DNA from: Tetraselmis striata
Lineage: Eukaryota; Chlorophyta; Chlorodendrophyceae; Chlorodendrales; Chlorodendraceae
Assembly: GCA_006384855.1 (NCBI GenBank)
Contig: VCJN01003005.1
Coordinates: forward strand, 62,001 to 126,000
DNA length: 64,000 bases
Reading direction: 5' to 3'
Part shown: positions 22,101-32,156 of the stretch, in pieces
Numbering within the stretch: the stretch's first letter is position 1
How the letters are laid out: each line of letters begins with the position of its first letter
Position numbers and translations under genes: made by a program
The notes under the pieces: generated by a model
The model's database searches: none
The model's input: the letters and a program-made list of their open reading frames with translations, nothing else
Told to the model about the DNA's origin: nothing

Positions 22101-22489
22101 TCCTAACAAAAAGAATAGGCGAGCCAAACTCAGATTGACTAGGACGTACAAGTCCGGCTTCAATAGCTGATTGTAATTGGCGATCTAACTCGGCACGCTC
22201 AGCCGGGGACAACCGATTGAGAAGTTGTTTCTTCATAGTACCAGTAAGATCAATCTTATGGTCCCATGGTCGATGCTGCGGAGCATTATCAACCTGTCGC
22301 CACACATCCGGAAATTCATCATAAAGATTTTTACGAACATCCTCCTTATTATGCTCAGGTAGCATTGCATCATCCAAATGCAGATTAGGGTCATCCTTAA
22401 TCATTCAATCTTCATGAGCACCAGTATTTAAGTTGATTTCAACCTTTAATATTGGCCTGGGATCATCCCATTTACTTAATAAAGCCACA
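19180..22489 (-). pseudogene. Gypsy pol remnant of the old copy
   Basis: Minus-strand pieces match integrase (DRDPRFMSSFWQTLWRRLG), RNase H, reverse transcriptase (LCVDFRGLNDVTQKDAYPLP) and the start of the protease region of the whole pol at 47107. The fragment is broken in many places and ends near 22489, where MULE-side sequence begins. Gag is absent. Confidence 0.8.
19826..20130. other. Unexplained ~0.3-kb insert in the integrase region
   Basis: Gypsy homology stops near 19826 and resumes near 20130. The DNA between has no counterpart in the other copies. No inverted ends or coding sequence were recognised. Confidence 0.5.
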
Positions 22490-22791
22490 AGGGAATGGGA
22501 CAAGATTATAGCGTAAATGGTAGAGGCCACTATACTTCACTTATGACTCACTGAAAATGGGACAATTTACTAGCTTTAAACCCTGTGCAGGTTTTTAGGG
22601 TTCGCGTGTACTGGCACAAAGTACATGATCACTTGGTGGCGGCGGAACGGGGCAAAGGCGGCGGGTCGAGGCAGGTTCTCCGAAGGTAGGTAGGTAGGTA
22701 GGTTGCCGCGAAGTCGGGGCAGTTCTCCGCCTCCCACACCTGCCTAACCGTTCTCGCTGAAACAAGTAGGAAGTAGGGCTGCGGGGTCAGT

Positions 22792-25700
22792 ATGGGTTCC
22801 CCCTTGCGGGCTACACTGTGAGATTCAGATGTGACGTAAATGTGCCCTACTGGTGACGAACGACGACATACGGGGACGATACGGGACGGACGAGGGACGT
22901 GGATTTCATACCCAGTAGCGACGACTATCGCGCACGACCTGTAAAGTACTATATGAATTTCTCGTTTCCATAATTTCATCAAATTGATATGCGCACGCGG
23001 GCTCGCGTGTCGCCCGCCGACGCGGAGTACCCGGGCTAAGTACAGGCGGCTGCAAGTACTCGCTGCACATCGCTGCACATCGCCGCGGTGTGCGGCGGTG
23101 TGCGGCACGACGGGCGGAGGTTTGGGCGGATGTAGGTGGTACGGTAGGTGGTAGGCGGTAGGTGGTGTTCGTAGGTGCGCGTTTTAATGCAGCCGCCCTA
23201 ACTGCTGATGATTGTGTAACGCCCCAGCACGCGCATGAAGTACGGGGTCGCCTGGCGGTTACCGCCGCTCACCGCTGAACCAAGCGCGGACAGCCGCGCA
23301 CTCGCATTTGTGCTCCCTGCCGGTGGTGGGCTACATCCACCCCAACTCTCAACCCCCCCCCCCCCCCCCCCCCCCGCGCGCGCGCGGCAGCAGGCATGCC
23401 GGGAGAGGGATGGATGTCGAGTGTGTCGAAGAATGGCGTGTACACATGCAAGCACTGCCACGGCATCGTGACGGGCAGTAGTGAAAGGACGGCGCGAGAG
23501 CGGCACTTCCGGAAATACCCGAACTGTAGCCACTCGTTGAAGCGTGCGGCTAAGTTGCACCGCAAGGCCGCCTTATTACAAGCAGCAGCAGCAGCAGGGC
23601 GGCAGCAGTAGCAGCAGCAGCGGCAGGGGCGGCAGCAGGAGTAGCTGCAGCCGTCGGAAACGGCCCGCCGGCGCCGGTCTCGGAGGACGATGTGATGGGT
23701 GTGGGGGAGGACCCCGTTGGCGAAGACGGTGTGGACATCGACGCGCCTGCGTGGCCGCCGGCGGACGTGGAAGCTGCCGATGAGGGCGTGATACGGAAAG
23801 GCGATCCCGGTGACTTCTACATGAAGGTCATCGCCAAGAAGTTCCGGGGAGTATGGCACTACGGCGTGATAACCGTCGTCGTTACCGAGTTGGTGTTGGA
23901 GGACTACGGCGGGGCGACCCAGTGGCGCGCTGTTTTCGAGGACGGTGACATTGTGGACCTTCTGCGTTCAGAGGTGAGTGGGCCCGGCCTGCGTGCGGGT
24001 GGCACCACTCAACTGCGGTTGTATGGAATCACACGCACCCGCCCGGTCGGCGTGGCAGGTCGTGGAGGCTATGGCGGCTGCCCAGGAGCACCCCCCTGTG
24101 GATGCGGACGGGGATGCTCGCTTGGTAACCGTCCATGAAGGCGATGACTTGTCCAGTGAATCACGCACCTTGCCCGGCGTGCGTTCAACACAACCCGGCT
24201 GGCGGAGGTTAAGCACAACACTGGCTGCCATGGCGTGTGCCATGTGCATGTGGTCCTTGGCTATGTCAGCATGGTCAACCTCTTCCCCCTTGCGCCGTTC
24301 CACCTGTTTTTTTTTGGCTTGGGAAGGGACTTCTGGAGGAAATTTGTCACCGTGCAGGGCCACATTGGATTCCGAGCTATGAAGCAGGAAGACCGGCGCC
24401 AGGCTTTAGTCCCGATACCCAGCAACTTTGAACGCGGGTTGCGCCCTTCGTTTGCAGTGTCCAAGAATCGAAAGGTAACCCCCCCCCCCCCCCCGGGCGT
24501 GGGCGTGCGTGGGCGTGGGCGTGACGGCATTCCCCTCCATGACTGCAGGGTCAGGCAAGGTGACGGTGCAGTCCGGCTGGGTCATGGAGGACTGCTTGAA
24601 CCACATGGAAACGTTTTCCATTCTTAACGCCGGTCCGCTGCTCGAGGAGGCCCGGGTGAAGGCGATCATGACCGAGAAGGAGCTTCGCGTCCCCAGGCGG
24701 TGCTTGGGCACGTGTACAAGCGCATGCAAGGAGCTGCGTGGTTCGTCACGCGGTGGGGGTTGCAGAATGTGGTGACGGAGGAGGACGGCCCCGAGCGCAA
24801 GGCGCAGGTGGACGCGCTCACCAGGGAGGGGAGGACTCTAGACCCAGCGCGGCGCCAAGGCGCAGCGGCCGGGGGAGCGCGGCGCCAAGGCGCGGCGGCC
24901 GGGGGAGCGCGGCGCCAAGGCGCGGCGGCCGGGGCAGCGCGGCGCCAAGGCGCGGCGGCCGGGGCAGCGCGGCGCCAAGGCGCGGCGGCCGGGGCAGCGC
25001 GGCGCCAAGGCGCGGCGGCCGCGGCAGCGCGGCGCCAAGGCGCGGCGGCCGGGGCAGCGCGGCGCCAAGGCGCGGCGGCCGGGGGAGCGCGGCGCCAAGG
25101 CGCGGCGGCCGGGGGAGCGCGGCGCCAAGGCGCGGCGGCCGGGGCAGCGCGGCGCCAAGGCGCGGCGGCCGGGGCAGCGCCGCGCCAAGGCGCGGCGGCC
25201 GGGGCAGCGCGGCGCCAAGGCGCGGCGGCCGCGGCAGCGCGGCGCCAAGGCGCGGCGGCCGGGGCAGCGCCGCGCCAAGGCGCGGCGGCCGGGGGAGCGC
25301 GGCGCCAAGGCGCGGCGGCCGGGGCAGCGCGGCGCCAAGGCGCGGCGGCCGGGGAGCGCGGCGCCAAGGCGCGGCGGCCGGGGCAGCGCGGCGCCAAGGC
25401 GCGGCGGCCGGGGGAGCGCGGCGTTAAGGCGCGGCGGCCGGGGCAGCGCGGCGCCAAGGCGCGGCGGCCGGTGCAGCGCGGCGCCAAGGCGCGGCGGCCG
25501 GGGCAGCGCGGCGCCAAGGCGAGTGGGATGGGCGGGGCAGCGGTTGCTACCGAGTGAGGCGTAGCATCGTTTGCAGTAGCAACGCAGCCTTTCCGGTTGC
25601 ATAGTGTGACGCTGCCTGGATGTAACCCAGCAGTACGCGCAAAGTGCAAGTGCAAGCTGCTGGTGGCGGGGATCCACGCGAGGTCGCAGGACGGTGCGCG

Positions 25701-28700
25701 AGGGGGGGGGGCGGGGGGCAGCGGCTGTGGGATAGGCGGGGCAGCGGTTGCTACCGAGTGAGGCGTAGCATCGTTTGCAGTAGCAACGCAGCCTTTCCGG
25801 TTGCATAGTGTGACACCGCCTGGATGTAACCCAGCAGTACGCGCAAAGTGCAAGTGTTACACGTCCGTGTGCCCCACCCAATGACATTGCGCCCGACCTC
25901 ACTGACGGCATGTCTCGCTCTCCTTCAGCTCCTGGGCCGTCCGCCGCCTCACCCTGCGCACCCCACCAACCGCGCGTGCCTTCTCGGAAGCCTCACACAC
26001 GGCGGCGCGAGTCGCGTCGTGGAACGCGTCCCTGACATGGCGGAACTCCGCCCTCACCGTGGCCGTGGTCGGGCAGGGGACTGCCCGCTGATGGGTCGCC
26101 ATGCATGGGTACTTGGGGCCGCACAAAGCCGGGGTGCCGTCGCAGCAACACTCCCAGTCCGTCCGTTGGCCGCAGTCCACGCACATGATAGTGCATGTGG
26201 CCGCCTCCCGCCACTGCTCGTAGTACTCCGGTCAACATGGCGACGAGCAAGTCGGCATGTCCCGCAGGTGGCTGCGGGGCGGGTGGCGCGAGCACAGCCT
26301 CGCTCGCCTCAACAACCCCCTCAGCCCGATCGGTCGCCTCGACCACGGCCTCCTCCGCCTCCTGACGCGGCGCACGAGGCGCATCATCGTCGCCTGGCAG
26401 GGCGTCCCCCCCCGCAACGGCGCCGTCGGCGGTGGCCGACGCCGTCGTGGCGGGGTGTTGTGAGGAGGTGGCCCTAGACATAGGTGGGGCCGGCACCGCC
26501 ATGTGTTGCTCCACATGCGGTGCGGTTCCTGACGCGACAGCTCCGTCGCACCAGTACCGGCGCCGGCACCCCACGCCTGCTGGGCTTACCACCAACCGGC
26601 ATGTTTCCTTTGGGAGGCGGTTCATCCGCGTCGGAGGTGAGCGGCGGTGCCAGTGTGGGTGTCGATACTGCCCGGCCATTAGGGCTCCCGCCGCATGCCG
26701 CTCCGCCGACCCACGCCGCGGCGTGTGCTGCGCCCCGCATAGTCGCCTCGAATATATTATACATGACGCGGGGACGGGGGGGGGGGGGGGATTCGTGCGT
26801 TTCGTATGTCGGCGGAACGGCGTGCGAAGCTGCGGCTGGCGAAGGTGGTGGAAGTAAGCGTGGCGGCATCGGCGGCGTATTACCGTGCGTGCATGCGTGC
26901 GCAACCCGGCGGCAGCAAGCGCCGGACTCGGCGTGTGCCGGCGGCAGAGCTGCGAAGCCATGGACACGGTACGGGATGCCAAGTTTGGCTAAGCAACTGC
27001 CGAGGCTGGCGGCTTAACCCCCATGTCCGGCGGTTGAGGGACGGAAAGTGCGTAGAAGTTGATCGGCAAAGCGGGCATATAAGCCTGGCTGTGCTAGGTT
27101 CCTATTAAGTAATGGCGGTTTGTGCTAAGTGATCCGTAGGGGTGGACCATGCAGCGCAGGTAGGGGGCGGTATAAATGAGGCCGGGCACATATACTGCTC
27201 CACGAAACGACACTGTCGCACGTGTAGTTGAATAGACGCCCCCCCCCCCGCCGGGTCGGCCCGCCGACCCGCCACGGCATGTAATATCTGTCATGCATCG
27301 CCGGGGTATGTGTGAGTGGATGCCCCGCCGCCACATCCCCCCCCCCCCCCCTCCCCCATTTACACTTGTGCACTCATTAAGTTTGGGCTGGTTTCGGAGC
27401 AGTACATGTACGTATGTATATACATACAATGGAACGTAGGACCTGCGCGGAAAGAGGCGGGGCTGGCGGAGTGCGTTGGGGGTGCGTAGAGTAGCGTGTT
27501 GGTGAGATTCGGGGTGCATCGGACGCCGGATGCCCATCCACCCAGCGTAAAAGACGCGTACGTAATATTCACACTATATATATTCACACGCAAATGTGTG
27601 AAAACCGGACATTCCGTGCCGGATGGGTGGGAATACGGCGTCCGATGCAGCCAAAACCCCAGCAACACGCTATTCTATGCACCGCCAATGCACTCCGCCA
27701 GCACCGCCTCATTCTCTGTCGATTTCGAAAACGCCTTCACATTATCCACCGCTAATTGCAATTGCCACCGTGTAATGTTGTCACGATGTGCGCACACAAC
27801 AACACTTACTACCGGTTCCGACGCGGATGGAGGCGAGGCTTGCGGAGTGCGTTGGGGGTGCGTAGAGTAGCGTGCTGCAAATAATGGGGGTGCATCGGAC
27901 GCCGGATGCCCATCCACCCGGCGTAAAAGACGCGTAATATTCACACTTTATTAACACACAAATGTGTGAAAACCGGACATTCCGTGCCAGATGGGTGGGA
28001 ATACGGCGTCCGATGCAGCCAAAACCCCAGCAACACGCTATTCTATGCACCGCCAATGCCCTCCGCCAGCACCGCCTCATTCTCTGTCGATTTCGAAAAC
28101 GCCTTCACATTATCCACCGCTAATTGCAATTGCCACCGTGTAATGTTGTCACGATGTGCGCACACAACAACACTTACTACCGGTTCCGACGCGGATGGAG
28201 GCGAGGCTTGCGGAGTGCGTTGGGGGTGCGTAGAGTAGCGTGCTGCAAATAATTGGGGTGCATCGGACGCCGGATGCCCATCCACCCGGCGTAAAAGACG
28301 CGTAATATTCACACTATATTAACACGCAAATGTGTGAAAAACGGACATTCCGTGCCGGATGGGTGGGAATACGGCGTCCGATGCAGCCAAAACCCCAGCA
28401 ACACGCTATTCTATGCACCGCCAATGCCCTCCGCCAGCACCGCCTCATTCTCTGTCGATTTCGAAAACGCCTTCACATTATCCACCGCTAATAATTGCAA
28501 TTGCCACCGTGTAATGTTGTCACGATGTGCGCACACAACAACACTTACTACCGGTTCCGACGCGGATGGAGGCGAGGCTTGCGGAGTGCACTGGCGGTGC
28601 ACAGACTAGCGGGTGACTAGATCCATTGTCGCTTATTCACAAGCACGGGCGGTGCTGCCAGACCTGATCGTCTACGGCCGATATAATATTCACACTATAT

Positions 28701-31700
28701 TAACATCGGTGCACACCGCCGCACACCGCCGCACACCGTTGCACAACGCTGCGCGCGCACATTCGTCGCACACATTATCCCGGATTCACTCGCCGTATCC
28801 ATTACGCCGTGCTACTTCAACAATAAACATTGCGAAATTACACCGACACAATGCCGCACCGACTAGCTCTTGACAATATGTGCATATAAATAGTAGTGGC
28901 GCGCTGCTCCTCGCCTCCGATGTGTCGTTGACTGCTGCGGAAGGCGGTCGTCGACTGGGTGTTAGTTTCTCCACCTCGGCCGCCCCCCCCCCCCCCCCCC
29001 CCCCCCTTCACCGCTCACAGCGCCATGGCCGACCTCGCCCCCCCGGGCAAAAGTGGGCGGCGAGCCTTGTTGTCTCGCGTGTCCGCGCCGCCGGCATCGA
29101 GGAGGACGAGAACGACATGAGGAAACGCGTGACAAGGTGGGCGCGCAACAAAACACTCCATCCTCCACATTAGCACGCACCCACTCGTGGCTAACTTGTG
29201 CCGCGCGCAAGTTCGTCCGGGAGCGCCGTAAGGCCCACCTCAACGCCAAGGCTTCCACAGTGCCAGCGGCGCAACTCGTGGTGGCCGAGGAGGCCGCATC
29301 CTCAGCCGCTTAAAGGCGAAACGATTGTGGCTTGTTGTTGGTGTCTGGGCACAAGGGGGCGTCCCGACGCGAAGGTAAGGAAGCTCATGGCGGCGTCGTC
29401 GACGGCACAGCCTCCCGGCGGGGTGGTGAAGACACTGACGGATGACAAGAAGCGGAAGAGGCCAGTGAAGAAACGCCGAGGTAAGAAACTGACGGTCGCG
29501 GAGTCGGAGGCGGAGTCGGAGGCGCAGGCGGAGGCGGAGGCGGAGGCGGAGGCGGAGGCAGCGAGATCGTCGAAGCGGAGGGTCCCCCGGGCACGCAAGA
29601 ACAAGAACAAGCAGTAGCCCCCGCCCCCTTACCCCCCTCCCCTCACTCCCCCGGCGGGAGCGGCGGGGGGGAGGGGGGGGGGGGAGGGGGCGGCGGGGGG
29701 ACCACGCCCGCCCGCCTCCCCCCCCCCCCCCCCCCCCCCCGGGCCACATTCCCCGATGGCAGCTGTCGCGAATATTGTAATTCAATCATTCTTCGGCAAA
29801 CCGCTGCCTGCCCCCGCCCTCCCCCTCGCGAATATTTATGTAACGTGAGCACTCTTTGGCAAAACATGGCAGCCAAACCGCCCATCTGATGACCTTTGAT
29901 CGGACGGCTGGCAGGCCCGTTCAACAGTACTAGCTGTAATGTACACAAAATTCCCCACTGTTACCAAATACAACGGCTGCGATTTGCGCTCCCATGTGCT
30001 AATAGGCGTAGTTATCCACAGGACCACTCGTCATCGTGCCCGGGTACCGGGTACCGGGTACTAGATACCCGGTACCGGCTCAATAAATATATCGCGTACT
30101 ACCCGGTACTACACGGACAACCTTGTACCTTATACGTCAGTGCCATGTAACATTTTACCGGGCTCGTACGACTACCACAATGATGACAAAAAGGATTTAT
30201 CGCCCGCCGGCAATAACGCCGGATGTACTCGCACGTAACTGGATGGACGTGCCGCCACCTACCAGCAGCAGCCTTCACGGATAAATAATAGTCGCTAGTA
30301 GTAGTGCTTCGTCACCCGTATGTCACATCTGAATCTCACAGTGCTATACACGAACTTCGCGCCGCACTTGGGGAGGTGCGGGAACTCCTTCAAGATCATG
30401 AGGGAATGTTGAGTAGGGAAGCTCTTATCGAGATGGCAACAAGTTGTATCGGGTCCGCCGTCGGCCGGCCCGTCTCCTCGCGTGGGGCAGCATTGCGTGA
30501 TGTTGCGACCTTCGAAGAGTCGTTAAGGGGGGCTGCCCAGCGCCCCACTGCGTCTTTGGCCGAAGTAGTGGCGTCTATAGAGGGTGCCGCAGGCAGCCCC
30601 GGCATGCAAGGCAGCGTTAGGCGTTCCGACACGGCAGTTGCAGGCGCCCCACGGCCCACCCCGGCTGAGGCTGAGGTACAACCACACCATATCGGTAGTC
30701 ACTGGCTTCCTGCCGAAGACGGCCACACTGAATATGCCGACTACAAAGCGGTCAAGTCGGTGATCTCAGGCCTCCCTACTAAATGGCGGTTTTTGTATGC
30801 CTCGGCGGCTACAAAGGTATGCTGCCCCTCGTCAAATAATTTCCGCGTGCAGGTAGCAGTCACCTGCGGTCGAACCAACGGAACTCTGTTTGTTACATGT
30901 GTACCAATGCCGGCAGCATGTAGCCTGCCCGGCCCGGATGCGCGCGGTTGTCAACAAGCAAACCGGCAAGTGGGAGTTGCAGTTCAGCAACGATGTTCAC
31001 ACGACTACACTTGTCGAGATCCGTGGTGGGGAGCGTGTACCTCAGTCGCTTCGGGGCATACTGCAGCCGCTCCTGCTTCGGGGAATGTCGCCAAAGAATG
31101 CGTTGGAGCATGTACCACGCTCGACCATACGCGCTGCCGGAGTCTTGGATGGCATGCGGCCCCAGCTCCTAACTCAGCTACGGCGGTGGAAAAAGTATTT
31201 GATCAAGCTCGGCAAAGGAGCGTTTCAGCTCACATCTTTTCACGATCTGCGCGAGTGGGCCGAGTCAAAGGCATTGCCATCAGGGACTGCGTTGGATAGA
31301 GTGTCAGAAACTGACTTGGTTGTGCTCCGAGACGGAGTAGATGAGGAGCCGAGTGCTGTGGCGATTTCTTCACTCGATCTTTTGGCCACGCTTCGGATGG
31401 CTTTGCTTTCTGGACTGCCCTTGCACCTTATGACTGACGGCACGCACAAGGTGTCGTTCAACAAGTTGGTCCTTATGACAGTCGGCACGACTACGATCAG
31501 AAAATCCAGCTTCAAACGGAAACTCGTCAACACGTTCTTGCCAATTGCGTTTTGCTTCGCTCGCTCGGAGACTGCGTCTGCCTTTCTGACACTCTTTCGG
31601 GGTCTCTCGTCAACCTGTCGCGAGCTTTTTGGCGTCGCCCTCGACCCTAGTGCTGTTGTCTCCGACAAGGGCTCTGGAGTGGTTTTGGCAATTAGGACGA

Positions 31701-32123
31701 TGTTCCCCGCGGCCAAGGTGACGCCCGTCTAATTCTTTGTCTATAAGTTGGAATCGGGTCGGGCCACAGAATTTGCTTGAACGTGTGTTATAACCGCCGC
31801 CTCAGGCTGTTACCTGCTACCACCACCTCTTTCGGAAGATTAAGACCAGGGGCACTAGGTTGAAGGAGGATGGCCGCAGCTACCCTGTCCTCACTCACGA
31901 ACGCAACAGATCGTTGTGTGTGGAGACTATCACCACGATCTACGAAAGCAGTACACGCGAGCAAGCTGAAGCCGTCGCCAAGGTTTTGATGGCGGAGTGG
32001 CGTCGAGTTGGTGAGAGACGGGCGGCGCGATGGCTCGAGAACGAGTACTTAGGCAGCAACCTAACCTGGATCAACTGCGTCCCAGATGTAGCAGGTTCTC
32101 GAGTCATATTTAAAATATGTTAG
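22792..32123 (+). CDS. MULE transposase, interrupted by the CACTA insertion
   Basis: ATG at 22792 begins MGSPLR; the CACTA element enters near codon 7. Coding resumes at 30347 (IHELRAALGEVRELL). Exon ends: 30816 (GT donor), 30860-31717, and 31806-32123. Removing the CACTA element and one CTA keeps all phases consistent, giving about 555 codons. After a helical N-terminal region comes a zinc-finger-like YQCRQHVACP...H segment at about 30900-31010, as in FAR1/MULE proteins. The transposase core follows: LMTDGTHKVSFNKLVLMTVG (first Asp), FARSETASAFLTLFRGL, VVSDKGSGVVLAIRTMFPAA (second Asp), then CYHHLFRKIK. Apart from the insertion no break was seen, so the CACTA insertion probably hit a working transposase. 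It is shorter at the C-terminus than many MULE proteins. Confidence 0.75.
22814..22837 (+). repeat. Left terminal inverted repeat of the CACTA element
   Basis: CACTGTGAGATTCAGATGTG plus AC; mirrored at 30320-30343. Confidence 0.85.
23050..23180. repeat. Left subterminal repeats
   Basis: GCTGCACATC doublet, GGTGTGCGGC doublet and a run of (G)GTAGGTGGTA-type repeats. The GTGTGCGGC part is inverted at 28708-28738. Subterminal arrays bind CACTA transposases in known members; that role is inferred here. Confidence 0.6.
23353..23375. repeat. Poly-C tract (23 bases)
   Basis: Immediately upstream of the ATG at 23396, giving a leader arrangement like that of the 12-kb element's transposase gene (poly-C at 15076-15094, ATG at 15115). 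Confidence 0.9.
23396..24842 (+). CDS. Zinc-finger and Tudor-like protein of the CACTA element
   Basis: ATG at 23396. Residues 15-50 contain YTCKHCHGIV...RHFRKYPNC, a BED-like Cys/His arrangement. An Ala-rich region at about 23580-23650 changes frame, so a slip or small intron lies there. The next piece (to 23972) has IAKKFRGVWHYGVI and WRAVFEDGDIVDLL, the pattern of PTM/EBS-type Tudor-like domains, and ends at a GTGAGT donor. Further pieces end at 24475 (donor GTAACC followed by poly-C) and run from 24550 (QSGWVMEDCLNHMETFSILN) to the GC minisatellite, including MQGAAWFVTRWGLQNVV in another frame. I do not recognise the overall family. It may bind DNA and chromatin for the element. Exon joins after 23972 are uncertain. 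Confidence 0.5.
24843..25525. repeat. 30-bp GC-rich minisatellite (~23 units)
   Basis: Unit GCGCGGCGCCAAGGCGCGGC plus GGCCGGGG(G/C)A. Nearly perfect for 680 bp, with unit length slipping once near 25350. Each unit contains GGCGCC. All frames are open and encode decapeptides such as RRQGAAAGGA; whether the upstream frame runs into it as protein is unknown. Confidence 0.95.
25527..25857. repeat. Direct duplication of ~125 bp, 205 bp apart
   Basis: GGCGGGGCAGCGGTTGCTAC through GCGCAAAGTGCAAGTG occurs at 25530-25653 and 25735-25857 with very few differences. Non-coding. Confidence 0.9.
25899..26482 (-). CDS. Cys-rich protein, C-terminal part
   Basis: The minus-strand frame starting near 26225 reads YYEQWREAATCTIMCVDCG, then a Cys cluster with the pattern C-x2-C...C-C-C...C...C...H (about 26190-26090), then a helical Arg/Glu-rich tail ending at 25899. 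This resembles the zinc-binding tails of some transposases. Upstream on the same strand (26482-26195) another frame begins MSRATSSQHP and is Ala/Pro/Glu-rich, ending ADLLVAMLTGVLRAV. An intron or frameshift near 26225 must separate the two. Family unknown. Confidence 0.45.
26806..27105 (+). CDS. Hypothetical basic protein fragment
   Basis: A frame starting MSAERRAKLRLAKVVEV encodes about 100 residues rich in Arg, Ala and Cys. No domain was recognised, and overlapping frames on the minus strand are equally long. Kept as a weak candidate because of its helical start. Confidence 0.2.
27433..28615. repeat. Tandem 368-bp repeats, each holding a large inverted repeat
   Basis: Three units start GGTGCATCGGACGCC at 27513, 27889 and 28257 (376, 368 and about 359 bp), preceded by a partial unit. 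In each, TGCATCGGACGCC is inverted about 110 bp later as GGCGTCCGATGCA, with similar flanks (CCCATCCACC / ATGGGTGGGA). GTGTGAAAACCGGACATTCC follows the AT-rich centre (AATATTCACAC...GTGTGAA). Frames of 80-90 codons on both strands are repeat shadows. Confidence 0.9.
28616..28969. other. Spacer with right subterminal repeats
   Basis: Contains the (GCCGCACACC)n run at 28708-28738, inverted relative to the left end. Nothing else was recognised. Confidence 0.5.
28983..29006. repeat. Poly-C tract (24 bases)
   Basis: Uninterrupted C run just upstream of an ATG at 29024, the third case in this window of poly-C directly before a candidate start. Confidence 0.9.
29024..29617 (+). CDS. Lys/Glu/Ala-rich small protein, probably intron-containing
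   Basis: ATG at 29024 (MADLAPPGKSGRR). Later frames carry VRAAGIEEDENDMRKRVTRW (to about 29150), KFVRERRKAHLNAKASTV (29210-29310), and a final part from about 29385 with KKRKRPVKKRRGKKL, an (EA)n stretch and KRRVPRARKNKNKQ before the stop at 29617. The basic clusters look like nuclear localisation signals. Family unknown, exon joins not determined. Confidence 0.35.
29655..29741. repeat. G-tract block followed by a poly-C run
   Basis: Interrupted G runs (29664-29700) precede a 23-base C run (29718-29740). The two blocks are complementary and could form a hairpin or a G-quadruplex. Confidence 0.85.
30036..30075. repeat. Hairpin of GGTACC repeats
   Basis: GGGTACCGGGTACCGGGTA is followed, after CTAGA, by TACCCGGTACC, giving arms of at least 11 bp. 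It lies about 280 bp inside the CACTA right end. Confidence 0.75.
30320..30343 (-). repeat. Right terminal inverted repeat of the CACTA element
   Basis: GTCACATCTGAATCTCACAG plus TG; reverse complement of 22814-22835. Followed by the CTA duplication. Confidence 0.85.
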
Positions 32124-32156
32124 GCCTGAATTTTTTCGACAATTCACGCCACTCAT

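Larger units (their letters stand above)
22814..30343 (+). mobile_element. CACTA (EnSpm)-type element, 7.5 kb
   Basis: Begins CACTGTGAGATTCAGATGTG at 22814 and ends with its reverse complement at 30343, an inverted repeat of at least 22 bp. A further shared GGTGACGAA lies just inside. The flanking 3-bp duplication is CTA (22811-22813 and 30344-30346), typical of the superfamily. GTGTGCGGC repeats at 23085-23105 reappear inverted at 28708-28738. The interior holds a zinc-finger/Tudor-like gene, a Cys-rich minus-strand gene, GC minisatellites and 368-bp tandem repeats. A classic TNPD-type transposase was not recognised. Confidence 0.75.
22490..32150 (+). mobile_element. MULE (Mutator-like) element split by a CACTA element
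   Basis: Non-gypsy DNA between the pol remnant (to 22489) and the gypsy leader (from about 32157), carrying a MULE transposase gene in two parts on either side of the CACTA element. Terminal inverted repeats and the usual 9-bp duplication were not identified, so the limits are approximate. The gypsy gag is missing at this junction, implying a deletion before, during or after insertion. Confidence 0.55.

Noticed and set aside
19180-22489. Treating this pol remnant and the fragment at 6250-6615 as two separate gypsy copies
   Set aside because: The pieces are collinear and abut at the same pol position once the MITE and 12-kb element are accounted for.
22629-23108. 159-codon minus-strand frame
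   Set aside because: It spans the CACTA insertion point at 22814, so it mixes two elements and cannot be an ancestral gene.
24666-25911. Proteins of 285-395 residues on both strands over the 30-bp GC minisatellite
   Set aside because: Same repeat effect; decapeptide repeats in every frame with no flanking domain.
27496-28609. Repeated 82-124-codon frames on both strands
   Set aside because: They recur with the 368-bp tandem unit and have no recognisable domain.
29240-29785. 181-codon minus-strand Pro/Arg-rich frame
   Set aside because: Shadow of the (EA)n-rich plus frame and the G/C homopolymer block.
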